DNA of 64,000 bases from Lentzea fradiae (GCF_900100955.1 NZ_FNCC01000016.1:145119-209118); one strand, 5' to 3'; positions 52,481 to 61,205 are shown, numbered from the stretch's first letter. A program made the numbers and translations. Notes: generated by a model not told the origin, from the sequence alone.

Positions 52481-53229
52481 CCTCAGCTGAGACCGAAGAA
52501 AAGCAGCCCACCGTCCTCGAGCAGATGGGCGGCGTGAGCGGAATGCTCTACTCGTCGCTGCCCGTCCTGATCTTCGTGATCGTCAACTTCGCCACCAAGA
52601 ACCTGATGGCGGCGATCATCGGCTCGCTGGCCGCCGCCGTCGTCATCGGTGTCGTGCTCGCGCTGCGCAAGGGAACGATCCAGCCCGCGATCTCCGCCGT
52701 GTTCGGCGTGGGCATCGCGGCGTTCATCGCCTACAAGACGGGTGAGGCCAAGGGCTTCTTCCTCTTCGGCATCTGGCAGAGCGTCGTCTACGGCAGCGCG
52801 TTCCTGCTGTCGATCATCGTGCGCTGGCCGCTCGCCGGTGTCCTCTGGACGTTCCTCAACGGCAGGGACAGGTCCTGGCGCGCGGACAAGGCCACCGTCC
52901 GCGACTACGACATCGCCACCTTCGTGTGGGCGCTGGTGTTCTTCGCCCGCTTCGTGGTCCAGCGCTGGCTGTACGACGAGGACCAGGTCGGCTGGCTCGC
53001 GGTGGCCCGGCTCGGGATGGGCTACCCGCTGATGGCGGTCGCGCTCCTCGCCACGGTGTGGGCGGTCCGCCGCGCCGACAAGCGCCTCAAGGAGGCGGAG
53101 GAAGCGGCGTCGGCCCAGGCCCAGGCGGAAGAGGTGCTGTCCCGCACGGCCGACGACCTGCTCACCCCGGACATGGACGAGCTGAAGCGCACCGTCGAGG
53201 CGGAGTCGCGCGACAAGTCCAGGGACTGA
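52477..53229 (+). CDS. DUF3159 integral membrane protein
   Basis: A 250-residue membrane protein (Rv2693c-like) with about six helices: residues 27-45, 47-66, 70-88, 95-118, 147-165 and 178-197. The start TVLEQMGGVSGMLYSSLPVLIF and the FLNGRDRSWR loop are conserved in the family. The C-terminal 50 residues are charged and probably cytoplasmic. Function unknown; co-transcribed with the OB-fold gene. A hairpin at 53231 ends the unit. Confidence 0.9.
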   Translation: MTSAETEEKQPTVLEQMGGVSGMLYSSLPVLIFVIVNFATKNLMAAIIGSLAAAVVIGVVLALRKGTIQPAISAVFGVGIAAFIAYKTGEAKGFFLFGIWQSVVYGSAFLLSIIVRWPLAGVLWTFLNGRDRSWRADKATVRDYDIATFVWALVFFARFVVQRWLYDEDQVGWLAVARLGMGYPLMAVALLATVWAVRRADKRLKEAEEAASAQAQAEEVLSRTADDLLTPDMDELKRTVEAESRDKSRD

Positions 53230-53230
53230 C

Positions 53231-53278
53231 ACGACGTGCGACGGCCGGCGCTCCCGCATGGGGCGCCGGCCGCGTCGT
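53231..53278. terminator. Compound hairpin between convergent DUF3159 and ceoC
   Basis: CGGCCGGCGC (53242-53251) pairs exactly with GCGCCGGCCG (53263-53272), extended inside by CCC/GGG and outside, after a five-base bulge, by ACGACG/CGTCGT. It fills the whole gap between the two stops and so should act in both directions. Confidence 0.8.
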
Positions 53279-53290
53279 GTCCGGAGACGC

Positions 53291-53947
53291 TCAGTACCCG
53301 AGGGCGCGCTTGATGTCCTGCTCGACGGCCGCCGTCGTGACGAACAGCAGCTCGTCCTCGGCTTCCAGCGTGTCGTCCGGCTGCGGCACGATGACCCGCC
53401 CGCCGCGCAGGATCGTCACGAGCGCGGCGTCCCGGGGCAGCGTCAGCTCCGACACGGCCCGCCCGGCGAACGGCGTCGACTCGTCGAGCGTGATCTCCAC
53501 GAGGTTCGCCTGTCCCTGCCGCAACGTCAGCAACCGCACGACGTCGCCGATGGTCACCGACTCCTCGACCATCGCCGCCAGCAGCCGCGGCGTCGAGACG
53601 GCGACGTCGACACCCCACGACTCGGTGAAGAGCCATTCGTTCGCGGGGTCGTTCACGCGCGCGACGACGCGGCGGACCGCGAACTCGGTCTTCGCCAGCA
53701 GCGACACCACGAGGTTGACCTTGTCGTCACCGGTCGCGGCGATCACCACGTCGCACAGCTGCATGCCGGCGTCCTCCAAAGAGGACAGCTCGCACGCGTC
53801 GGCCTGCACCCACTCGGCCTGCTCGACGGAGTTGGGGTCGAAGTGCGCCCTGTCCCGTTCGATGAGCATCACCTGGTGCCCGTCGGAGACGAGCTCCTGC
53901 GCGATGGACCGGCCCACCGCGCCCGCACCCGCGATCGCGACCCGCAT
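53291..53947 (-). CDS. ceoC: TrkA-family potassium uptake regulator CeoC
   Basis: Cytoplasmic regulatory subunit of a potassium transport system, 218 residues. The N-terminal RCK_N Rossmann domain starts AGAGAVGRSIAQELVSDGH (about 5-24) with the acidic strand-2 end LIERDRAHF, and the RCK_C domain occupies about 140-218. ATG at 53947 shares one base with the ceoB stop (TGATG), so the pair is coupled. Mycobacterium has the same ceoB-ceoC arrangement (Rv2691-Rv2692). Confidence 0.93.
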   Translation of the reverse strand: MRVAIAGAGAVGRSIAQELVSDGHQVMLIERDRAHFDPNSVEQAEWVQADACELSSLEDAGMQLCDVVIAATGDDKVNLVVSLLAKTEFAVRRVVARVNDPANEWLFTESWGVDVAVSTPRLLAAMVEESVTIGDVVRLLTLRQGQANLVEITLDESTPFAGRAVSELTLPRDAALVTILRGGRVIVPQPDDTLEAEDELLFVTTAAVEQDIKRALGY

Positions 53948-54609
53948 CAGCTCTCCTCCGGTGCCTGCTGCGCCGCCGCCGCGACGTCGGTGATCGTGCC
54001 GGACAGCGCCGCCACGTAGATGGTGTCATCGGCCTGCACGACGGTCGTGGCGCCGGGCAGCACCCCCGTGCCGAACCGCATCACGAACGCCACCCGCGCG
54101 CCGATCGCCTCCTCCAGCTCGCGGATCGGCCGGCCGACCCACGACTCGGCGACCTCGATCGGCAGCACGGCGACGGTGCCGGACGGGTCGCGCCACGCGG
54201 TCGACGCGCCCTCGGGCAGCAGCATCCGCAGGAACCGGTCGGTCGACCACGGCACGGTCGCGACCGTCGGGATGCCGAGGCGCTCGTACACCTCCGCGCG
54301 CTTGTGGTCGTAGATGCGGGCGACGACGTGCTCGACGCCGAACGTCTCGCGCGCGACGCGAGCCGAGATGATGTTCGAGTTGTCGCCGCTGGAGACCGCC
54401 GCGAACGCCCCGGCGCGCTCGATGCCCGCCTCGATCAGGACATTGCGGTCGAAACCGTTGCCGACGACCTGCTGTCCGTGGAAGTCGCCGCCCAGCCTGC
54501 GGAACGACTGCGAGTCCTTGTCGATCACCGCGACCTGGTGGTCGAGCCGCTCCAGGGCCCTGGCCAGGGAGGCTCCCACCCGGCCACATCCCATGATCAC
54601 CACGTGCAC
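53947..54609 (-). CDS. ceoB: TrkA-family potassium uptake regulator CeoB
   Basis: Paralogue of CeoC, 220 residues, with RCK_N motif MGCGRVGASLARALERLDH and the dinucleotide-binding aspartates in VAVIDKDSQSF, followed by an RCK_C domain (from about residue 130). AGGAGG seven bases before the GTG at 54609 defines the start. It heads the ceoB-ceoC operon. No TrkH/KtrB channel gene is adjacent; the divergently oriented APC permease, 82 bases away, is the conserved neighbour and may be the transporter these proteins regulate. Confidence 0.93.
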   Translation of the reverse strand: MHVVIMGCGRVGASLARALERLDHQVAVIDKDSQSFRRLGGDFHGQQVVGNGFDRNVLIEAGIERAGAFAAVSSGDNSNIISARVARETFGVEHVVARIYDHKRAEVYERLGIPTVATVPWSTDRFLRMLLPEGASTAWRDPSGTVAVLPIEVAESWVGRPIRELEEAIGARVAFVMRFGTGVLPGATTVVQADDTIYVAALSGTITDVAAAAQQAPEES

Positions 54610-54691
54610 GACATTGCCTCCTCGGGCGAACCTTGGGCAGAAGGTACCGAGCATTAGCCCGTCCCGGTGAGCGACCCCTTACGCTTCGGCC

Positions 54692-56677
54692 GTGTCCAAG
54701 CTCGCCACCGCTGCCAAACGCCTCCTGGTCGGGCGGCCGTTCCGCAGTGACCGCCTCGCGCACACCCTGTTGCCGAAGCGCATCGCCCTCCCCGTGTTCG
54801 CCTCGGACGCCATGTCGTCGGTCGCGTACGCGCCCGAGGAGATCTTCCTGATGCTGTCGGTGGCCGGGCTGAGCGCGTACGCGCTGGCCCCCTGGGTGGG
54901 GGTCGCTGTCGTCGTGGTGATGCTGACGGTGGTGGCGAGCTACCGGCAGAACGTGCACGCCTACCCGTCCGGTGGCGGCGACTACGAGGTCGCGACGGTC
55001 AACCTGGGCCGCAGGGCGGGGCTCACGGTGGCGAGCGCCCTGCTCATCGACTACATCCTGACCGTCGCGGTGTCGATCTCGGCCGCCGCGGCGAACATCG
55101 GTTCGGCCATCCCGTTCGTCGCCACGCACAAGGCGGAGTTCGCGGTCGCGGCCATCATCCTGCTGACCGCCGTCAACCTGCGCGGCATCCGCGAGTCCGG
55201 CAGCGCGTTCGCCGTCCCCGTCTACGCCTTCATGTTCGGGGTCTTCGCCCTGATCGGCTACGGCCTGTTCCGCGGGCTGGTGCTGGGCCAGGAGATGCGG
55301 GCGGAGAGCTCGGGCCTGGAGATCCACGCCGAGGCGGACCACCTGATGGGCCTCGCGTTCGTGTTCCTCGTGCTGCGGGCGTTCTCCTCCGGCTGCGCCG
55401 CCCTCACCGGCGTCGAGGCGATCAGCAACGGCGTGCCCGCGTTCCGCAAACCCAAGTCCCGCAACGCCGCGACGACACTGCTGCTGATGGGCCTCATCTC
55501 GGTGTTCATGCTGATGGGCCTGATCGTCCTCGCCCAGCTGACCGGTGTGCGGATGGCCGAGTTCCCCGGCGAGCAGATCAGCAACGCCCCGGCTGGCTAC
55601 GAGCAGAAGACGATGGTGGCGCAGGTCGCGCACGCCGTGTTCGACAACTTCCCGCCCGGCTTCTACTTCATCGCGGGCGTCACCGCGCTGATCCTCGTGC
55701 TCGCCGCGAACACCGCGTTCAACGGCTTCCCGGTGCTCGGCTCGATCCTCGCCCAGGACCGCTTCCTGCCCCGTCAGCTGCACACCCGCGGCGACCGGCT
55801 GGCGTTCTCCAACGGCATCCTGTTCCTCGCCGGGTTCGCCATCATCCTGGTGATCGCGTTCGACGCGGAGGTCACCCGGCTCATCCAGCTCTACATCGTC
55901 GGCGTCTTCGTGTCGTTCACGCTGAGCCAGCTCGGCATGATCAAGCACTGGCAGCGGCTGCTCAGGACCGAGACCGACCCGCAGGCGCGCGTCCGGATGC
56001 GCCGCTCGCAGTCGATCAACACCTTCGGGCTGGCGCTGACCGCGACGGTGCTGGTCATCGTGCTGATCACGAAGTTCACCAAGGGCGCGTGGATCGCCAT
56101 CGCCGCGATGGCGGCTATTTACGCGTTGATGACGGCGATCCGCAAGCACTACGACACGGTCGCCGAGGAGCTGCGCAAGCAGGAGCGCGTGCGCACGCTG
56201 CCCGCGCGCAACCACGCAATGGTGCTGGTGTCCAAACTGCACATGCCGACGCTGAGGGCGCTGGCCTACGCCAAGGCGACACGTCCGGACGTGCTGGAGG
56301 CCGTCACCGTCAACGTGGACGACGGCGACACCCGCAAGCTCACCGCCGAGTGGGAGAAGGAGAACATCAAGATCCCGCTCAAGGTGATCGAGTCGCCCTA
56401 CCGGGAGATCACCAAGCCCGTTCTCGACTACGTGAAGCGGGTCAGGACGGACAACCCGCGCGACGTTGTTACGGTGTTCATCCCCGAGTACGTGGTCGGC
56501 CACTGGTGGGAGCAGCTCCTGCACAACCAGAGCGCGTTGCGGCTCAAGGGAAGGCTGCTGTTCCAGCCGGGTGTGATGGTGACCAGTGTCCCGTGGCAGC
56601 TCGAGTCCGCGGTCAAGGTCAAGGACAAGAACGTCATCGCGCCCGGCGCTGTCCGAAGGGGTCTGGACGACCGATGA
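54692..56677 (+). CDS. APC-superfamily permease with cytoplasmic C-terminal domain
   Basis: A 661-residue transporter (Rv2690c-like). The membrane core spans about residues 35-480 with twelve hydrophobic segments and the APC features SSVAYAPEEIF in the first helix, ANIGSAIPF, and GCAALTGVEAISNGVPAFRKPKS. Residues 480-661 form a soluble domain. The core resembles KimA-type potassium importers, so potassium is a credible substrate given the ceoBC neighbours; amino acid transport is the older annotation. GTG at 54692. Its last codon overlaps the next start (ATGA). Confidence 0.88.
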   Translation: MSKLATAAKRLLVGRPFRSDRLAHTLLPKRIALPVFASDAMSSVAYAPEEIFLMLSVAGLSAYALAPWVGVAVVVVMLTVVASYRQNVHAYPSGGGDYEVATVNLGRRAGLTVASALLIDYILTVAVSISAAAANIGSAIPFVATHKAEFAVAAIILLTAVNLRGIRESGSAFAVPVYAFMFGVFALIGYGLFRGLVLGQEMRAESSGLEIHAEADHLMGLAFVFLVLRAFSSGCAALTGVEAISNGVPAFRKPKSRNAATTLLLMGLISVFMLMGLIVLAQLTGVRMAEFPGEQISNAPAGYEQKTMVAQVAHAVFDNFPPGFYFIAGVTALILVLAANTAFNGFPVLGSILAQDRFLPRQLHTRGDRLAFSNGILFLAGFAIILVIAFDAEVTRLIQLYIVGVFVSFTLSQLGMIKHWQRLLRTETDPQARVRMRRSQSINTFGLALTATVLVIVLITKFTKGAWIAIAAMAAIYALMTAIRKHYDTVAEELRKQERVRTLPARNHAMVLVSKLHMPTLRALAYAKATRPDVLEAVTVNVDDGDTRKLTAEWEKENIKIPLKVIESPYREITKPVLDYVKRVRTDNPRDVVTVFIPEYVVGHWWEQLLHNQSALRLKGRLLFQPGVMVTSVPWQLESAVKVKDKNVIAPGAVRRGLDDR

Positions 56678-57879
56678 GCACGACCAAGGAAGACTGGACC
56701 GGACGCAAGTTCGAAGTCGAGGTAGGACCTGTCGCCCACGGCGGACATTTCGTCGCACGGCACGAGGGGCGCGTTCTGTTCGTGCGCCACGCACTGCCCG
56801 GCGAACGCGTTGTGGTGTCGGTGTACGAGGACAACGGCGGGTCGTTCTGCCGTGCCGACGCCGTGGAGATCCTCACACCGTCACCCGACCGCGTCGAGCC
56901 ACCGTGCCCGTTCACCGGACCGGGGAGGTGCGGCGGCTGCGACTTCCAGCACGTGACGTGGGAGCGGCAGCGCGAGCTCAAGGCCCAGGTCGTGCGCGAG
57001 CAGCTGAGCAGGCTCGCCAAGATCGACCGGGACGTGGTCGTCGAAGCGCTCCCCGGCGGCCCGCTGGAGTGGCGGACGCGCATCCGGATGGCCGTCGACC
57101 GCGAGGGACGGCCCGGTTTCCGCGGCACCCGCTCCCACGATGTGATCCCGGTCGACCACTGTGTGATCTCCCGGCCGGGCATGGTCGAGTCGGTGGTCGA
57201 CAGAACGTGGCGGGCGCAGGAGCTCACGATCGTCCAGGACGGTGACGGCAACCGCCACGTGGGTGAGGTCCGCGGCCGACACACCGTGCGACGCGCCGGA
57301 ACCGGTACGGCTGTCGAGACGGCCGCGCAACGAAAGTGGCGAGTTTCCGCCGACGGTTTCTGGCAGGTCCACCCCGCGGCCGCGGACACGTTCGCGACCG
57401 TCGTGGGGGAGTGGGCGGCGGCCGAGCCGGGGCAGCGCGCGTGGGACCTCTACGGCGGCGCCGGGCTCTTCGCGTCCGTGCTCGGCCGGCAGGTCGGCGA
57501 CACCGGGTCCGTGCTGGTCGTGGAGTCCTTCCCCGGTGCCGTGGAGGACGGCAGGCGCAACCTGCGGCGCATGTCCCAGGTCGAGTGGGTGGCGGACAAG
57601 GTGGAGCGCGCCGTGACCCGCCGGCTGCCCGTGGAGGACCCGCACGTCGTGGTGCTCGACCCGCCCCGCAAGGGCGCGGGCAAGGTCGTTGTGGCTGAAG
57701 TCGCACGGCGCCGTCCCCAGCGGGTCGTCTACGTGGCCTGCGACCCGGCCGCCCTCGCCAGGGACTTGGCCGAATTCACAGTTCAGGGGTACCGGCTCGC
57801 CGGGCTGCGGGCGTTCGACGCCTTCCCCATGACCCATCATGTGGAGTGCATCGCGCTGCTCGACGCTGAGACGCGCTGA
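56674..57879 (+). CDS. TRAM-domain class I RNA methyltransferase (TrmA/RumA family)
   Basis: SAM-dependent m5U-type RNA methyltransferase, 401 residues. An N-terminal TRAM domain (1-60) is followed by the [4Fe-4S] motif CPFTGPGRCGGCDFQH (about 80-95), motif I YGGAGLFASVLG (about 262), DPPRKGAG, and the catalytic cysteine in VYVACDPAALARDL (about 350). Whether it makes m5U in rRNA or tRNA cannot be told. ATG at 56674 overlaps the permease stop by four bases. The gene lies 58 bases before dxs. Confidence 0.93.
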   Translation: MSTTKEDWTGRKFEVEVGPVAHGGHFVARHEGRVLFVRHALPGERVVVSVYEDNGGSFCRADAVEILTPSPDRVEPPCPFTGPGRCGGCDFQHVTWERQRELKAQVVREQLSRLAKIDRDVVVEALPGGPLEWRTRIRMAVDREGRPGFRGTRSHDVIPVDHCVISRPGMVESVVDRTWRAQELTIVQDGDGNRHVGEVRGRHTVRRAGTGTAVETAAQRKWRVSADGFWQVHPAAADTFATVVGEWAAAEPGQRAWDLYGGAGLFASVLGRQVGDTGSVLVVESFPGAVEDGRRNLRRMSQVEWVADKVERAVTRRLPVEDPHVVVLDPPRKGAGKVVVAEVARRRPQRVVYVACDPAALARDLAEFTVQGYRLAGLRAFDAFPMTHHVECIALLDAETR

Positions 57880-57937
57880 CCATGCGTCTCAGTCACGTCT
57901 CCGTAGACTGAGCCGAAGTCTTCAGGAGTGAGGTGGC

Positions 57938-59845
57938 GTGGTGACCCTGCTGGAGTCCGTGCACGGACCGGCTGATCTGAAACGGATGGACGAGGCGCAG
58001 CTGCAGCAGCTGTGCGAGGAGATCCGTCGTTTTCTGGTCGACAAGGTGTCCAAGACGGGCGGGCACCTGGGCCCCAACCTGGGCGTCGTCGAGCTGACAG
58101 TCGCATTGCACCGCGTGTTCGACTCGCCGCGGGACCCGATCGTCTTCGACACGGGCCACCAGTCGTACGTGCACAAGATCGTCACGGGTCGCCGGGACGG
58201 TTTCGACCGGCTGCGCCAGCAGGGCGGCCTGTCCGGCTACCCGTCGCGGTCGGAGTCCGAGCACGACGTGCAGGAGAGCTCGCACGCGTCCACGGCGCTG
58301 TCCTACGCGGACGGCCTGGCGAAGGCGAAGCAGATCAACGGCGCCAACGGCCACGTGGTCGCGGTCGTGGGCGACGGCGCGCTCACGGGCGGCATGTGCT
58401 GGGAGGCGTTGAACAACATCGCGGCGGACAAGACGCGCCCGGTCGTGATCGTCGTCAACGACAACGGCCGCTCGTACTCGCCGACGATCGGTGGTCTCGC
58501 GGACCACCTGTCGTCGCTGCGGTTGCGCCCCGGTTACGAGAAGGTGCTGGAGAAGGGCAAGAGCGCCCTGCAGCAGACGCCGTTCTTCGGCAAGCCCCTC
58601 TACGCCGCCCTGCACGCCGCCAAGCGCGGCATCAAGGACGCGCTGGCGCCGCAGGCCATGTTCGAGGACCTCGGCCTCAAGTACATCGGCCCGGTCGACG
58701 GCCACGACATCGCGACGGTCGAGTCCGCGCTGCAGCGCGCGAAGTCGTTCGGCGGCCCGGTGATCGTGCACGCGGTCACCCGCAAGGGCATGGGTTTCGC
58801 ACCGGCTGAGAACCACGAGGCCGACCAGATGCACGCCACCGGCGTCATCGACCCGATCACCGGCGAGAACCTGCAGCCGTCCAAGCGCACCTGGACGCAC
58901 GTGTTCTCGGACTCGCTGGTCGAGGTCGGCCGCGAGCGCGAGGACGTCGTGGCCATCACGGCCGCGATGCAGGGCCCGACGGGCCTCGACGCGTTCGCCA
59001 AGGCGTTCCCCGACCGCTTCTTCGACGTGGGCATCGCCGAGCAGCACGCGCTGACCTCCGCCGCCGGCCTCGCCATCGGCGGCCTGCACCCGGTCGTGGC
59101 CGTCTACGCGACGTTCCTCAACCGGGCGTTCGACCAGCTGCTGATGGACGTCGCGCTGCACAAGCAGGGCGTCACCGTCGTGCTGGACCGCGCGGGCGTC
59201 ACCGGTCCGGACGGGGCGTCGCACCACGGCATGTGGGACATGTCGATCCTCGGGGTCGTCCCCGGTGTCCACGTGGCGGCGCCGCGTGACGCCGGAACGC
59301 TCGTCGAGGAGCTGCGCGAGGCCGTGGCGATCTCCGACGCGCCGTCGGTGATCCGTTACCCGAAGGCGTCCGTCGGCCCGGACTTGCCCGCACTGGAACG
59401 CGTCGGCTCGGTCGACGTGCTGCGCCGGTCGGGCACCGACGTGCTGCTGGTGACGGTCGGCGCGCTGGGCGAGCTCGGGCTCCAGGCCGCGCAACGGCTG
59501 GAGGACCAGGGCATCGGCGTCACGGTCGTCGACCCGCGGTGGATCTACCCGATGTCGTCGGACCTCGTGGAGATGGCGGCCTCGCACCGGCTCGTGGTGA
59601 CCGTCGAGGACGGTGGCCGGCACGGCGGCTTCGGCTCGTCGCTCGCGGCCGCCCTGCGCGACGCGGACGTCGACGTGCCGTTGCGCGACATCGCGCTGCC
59701 GCAGCAGTTCCACGACCACGGTGAGCGCGGCGAGGTGCTGGCGTTGTGCGGCATCACCGCACAGGACGTGGCACGCCGCGTGACGGAGTGGGCCTCGCGG
59801 CTGGAAGGCGTGTCCGAGGAAATCGACGCGCCCGCGGACAAGTAG
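57938..59845 (+). CDS. dxs: 1-deoxy-D-xylulose-5-phosphate synthase
   Basis: Thiamine-diphosphate enzyme that condenses pyruvate and glyceraldehyde 3-phosphate in the first step of the MEP isoprenoid pathway, 635 residues. Seen: FDTGHQSYVHKIVTGRRD, the ThDP motif VVGDGALTGGMCWEALNNI, the transketolase central region with VGIAEQHALTSAAGLA (catalytic Glu), and a C-terminal swivelling domain. AGGAGTGAGG precedes GTG codons at 57938 and 57941; either may be used. Position at the end of the sigA block agrees with Mycobacterium dxs1. Confidence 0.96.
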   Translation: MVTLLESVHGPADLKRMDEAQLQQLCEEIRRFLVDKVSKTGGHLGPNLGVVELTVALHRVFDSPRDPIVFDTGHQSYVHKIVTGRRDGFDRLRQQGGLSGYPSRSESEHDVQESSHASTALSYADGLAKAKQINGANGHVVAVVGDGALTGGMCWEALNNIAADKTRPVVIVVNDNGRSYSPTIGGLADHLSSLRLRPGYEKVLEKGKSALQQTPFFGKPLYAALHAAKRGIKDALAPQAMFEDLGLKYIGPVDGHDIATVESALQRAKSFGGPVIVHAVTRKGMGFAPAENHEADQMHATGVIDPITGENLQPSKRTWTHVFSDSLVEVGREREDVVAITAAMQGPTGLDAFAKAFPDRFFDVGIAEQHALTSAAGLAIGGLHPVVAVYATFLNRAFDQLLMDVALHKQGVTVVLDRAGVTGPDGASHHGMWDMSILGVVPGVHVAAPRDAGTLVEELREAVAISDAPSVIRYPKASVGPDLPALERVGSVDVLRRSGTDVLLVTVGALGELGLQAAQRLEDQGIGVTVVDPRWIYPMSSDLVEMAASHRLVVTVEDGGRHGGFGSSLAAALRDADVDVPLRDIALPQQFHDHGERGEVLALCGITAQDVARRVTEWASRLEGVSEEIDAPADK

Positions 59846-59926
59846 TTCGGCTAGCCTCCACCCCGCGCCCGCTCTCGCGGCCCGGCAGGACTTCCTCGCC
59901 AGGGTTCCGCTTTCCGGGCAGGCGCA

Positions 59927-60049
59927 GTGGCGCTGTAAAGGCACCAGGTTCAATTCCTGAACGCCACGACCCCGGCCGCACACGGGGGCGACGAGCTCTG
60001 CGAGTCCTTTCCGGACTCCCGCTCCGAGCCCCGCCGGCCGGGGTCGTGG
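59927..60049 (+). ncRNA. Structured leader with tRNA-like minihelix and alternative long hairpin
   Basis: Bases 59927-59967 fold as a tRNA acceptor/T-arm minihelix: GTGGCG (59927-59932) pairs with CGCCAC (59962-59967), and CAGG-TTCAATT-CCTG (59945-59959) is a T-arm with canonical 7-base loop, while D and anticodon arms are replaced by a ten-base link. The 3' acceptor strand is reused in a second structure: CCACGACCCCGGCCG (59964-59978) pairs exactly with 60035-60049, enclosing GAGTCC/GGACTC (60002-60018). The two folds exclude each other. The SPFH gene starts 25 bases later. No function is known to me; the region upstream (59846-59926) shows nothing else. Confidence 0.55.
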
Positions 60050-60073
60050 TCTGTCCGCACGTGGGGGAAGACG

Positions 60074-60715
60074 ATGAAGCACACGCTGTACCCGTGGGAG
60101 CGGGGCGTCCGGTTCGACCGCGGCGTGCTGGCGGGCGAGGTGGGGCCCGGCGAGCACAAGTACCCGCGGCACGTGACGGTGCAGCGTGTCGACATCCGTC
60201 CTCGCACGATGGCCCCGGCCGCACAGGACGTGCCGACGTCCGACGGCGTGTTGGTGCGTGTGACTGTCGTCGTGCGGTGGACCGTGTCCAAGCCGACGAC
60301 GTTCGTGGTGGCGTCCGCCAGTCCCGAAGCCGAGCTCTACACAGCCGTGCAGCTCGCGTTGCGCGGTGCGGTGCTGACGCGCGCACACTCCGCCGTCGAC
60401 GCCGAACGTGACGCGATCGCCGCCGAGGTGCTGGCCGCTGTCGGGCCGAAGGTCGCCGAACTGGGCATCGTGGTGTCCGAGGTGGCCGTGCGCGACGTCG
60501 TCATGCCCGGTGAGCTGCGCCGGGCGGCCCTGGCCGAGCTCGTCGCCGCGTCCGAGGGACGTGCGGCGCTGGAGCGGGCCAGGGGCGAGACGGCCGCGCT
60601 GCGGTCGTTGCTCAACGCGGCCCGGCTGGCGGAGGAGCACCCGGCGTTGCTGGAGCTCCGCGCACTGCAGGCCGCCTCGACCGTCGTCGTGGACCGGCCC
60701 GCCCGCAAGGGCTGA
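60074..60715 (+). CDS. SPFH/Band 7 (slipin-type) protein
   Basis: A 213-residue SPFH-domain protein. The conserved Band 7 core covers about residues 15-165: VGPGEHKYPRHVTVQRVDIRP, LVRVTVVVRWTVSKP, and the following helices with LGIVVSEVAVRDVVMPGELRRA. The first 20 residues are not strongly hydrophobic, so membrane contact may be by hairpin or partner, unlike classical slipins. The C-terminus is an Ala/Glu-rich helix for oligomerisation. GGGGGAAG precedes the ATG at 60074. The structured leader just upstream suggests RNA-level control. Its stop TGA abuts the stop of the convergent SnoaL-like gene. Confidence 0.88.
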   Translation: MKHTLYPWERGVRFDRGVLAGEVGPGEHKYPRHVTVQRVDIRPRTMAPAAQDVPTSDGVLVRVTVVVRWTVSKPTTFVVASASPEAELYTAVQLALRGAVLTRAHSAVDAERDAIAAEVLAAVGPKVAELGIVVSEVAVRDVVMPGELRRAALAELVAASEGRAALERARGETAALRSLLNAARLAEEHPALLELRALQAASTVVVDRPARKG

Positions 60716-61117
60716 TCACTCCTCGCGGATCCACAGCACGGTGGTCCGCGTCTCGCGCACCCGCCAGCCCGCGGGCGTCCGGACGACGACCCAGTCCATC
60801 CGCAGGCTCGCGGTGCGGAAAGGCGCCTCGCCGGCGCGGTAGAAGTGGTTCACCGCGTTGGCCGAGACGGCGGCCCGGTCGCCGTCGAGGTCGACCAGCA
60901 GGCCCGTGGTGGCGTGCTGGGTGAGCACGTCCGGCTGTTCGGTTCTCCGCATGACCTCCAGGAACTCGTCGAACCCCGTGGTCTCGCCGTACCGGGGCGA
61001 GTGGATCGCCACCTCGGGGTGGAACACCGTGTGCGCGTCCTCCCACCTCTTGTCGTCGAGCAGGCGGCCGAGCCGGCTGACGAGGTCGGCGATCTCGACG
61101 CGGTCGATCGTGGACAT
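60716..61117 (-). CDS. SnoaL-like/NTF2-family protein
   Basis: A 133-residue cone-shaped alpha+beta protein of the nuclear-transport-factor-2 superfamily, polyketide cyclase or dehydratase-like. Landmarks: the N-terminal helix VEIADLVSRLGRLLDDKRWEDAHTVFHPEVAIHS, then strands with TGLLVDLDGDRAAVSANAVNHFY and GWRVRETRTTVLWIREE. No catalytic residue can be assigned safely. AAGGGAG precedes the ATG at 61117. It is divergent from a MarR gene with three operator copies between them, so it is the probable regulated target. Confidence 0.85.
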   Translation of the reverse strand: MSTIDRVEIADLVSRLGRLLDDKRWEDAHTVFHPEVAIHSPRYGETTGFDEFLEVMRRTEQPDVLTQHATTGLLVDLDGDRAAVSANAVNHFYRAGEAPFRTASLRMDWVVVRTPAGWRVRETRTTVLWIREE

Positions 61118-61132
61118 GAGCACTCCCTTATT

Positions 61133-61190
61133 GTTGGTTGCGCCAACGTTGGCGCGACCAACAATACAGACCTGCGTTGGTCACGCCAAC
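61133..61190. promoter_or_regulatory. Three copies of a GTTGG-N5-CCAAC operator
   Basis: The divergent region of the SnoaL-like and MarR genes holds GTTGG-N5-CCAAC at 61133-61147, 61148-61162 and 61176-61190. The first two abut and together make a longer near-perfect palindrome; the third is 28 bases on and adjoins the MarR ribosome site. This is the usual layout for MarR autoregulation with control of the divergent gene. Confidence 0.8.
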
Positions 61191-61205
61191 GATTAAGATG
61201 AAGGC

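Noticed and set aside
54026..56794. 922-codon minus-strand frame over the permease gene
   Set aside because: Shadow of the APC permease and ceoB genes; composition is Gly/Arg/His-rich without any recognisable domain.
59927..59967. Complete tRNA gene (a CTGTAAA anticodon-loop-like stretch suggested tRNA-Tyr)
   Set aside because: The bases around CTGTAAA do not form an anticodon stem, there is no D-arm between acceptor strand and T-arm, and no CCA end; only the acceptor/T-arm half is tRNA-like.
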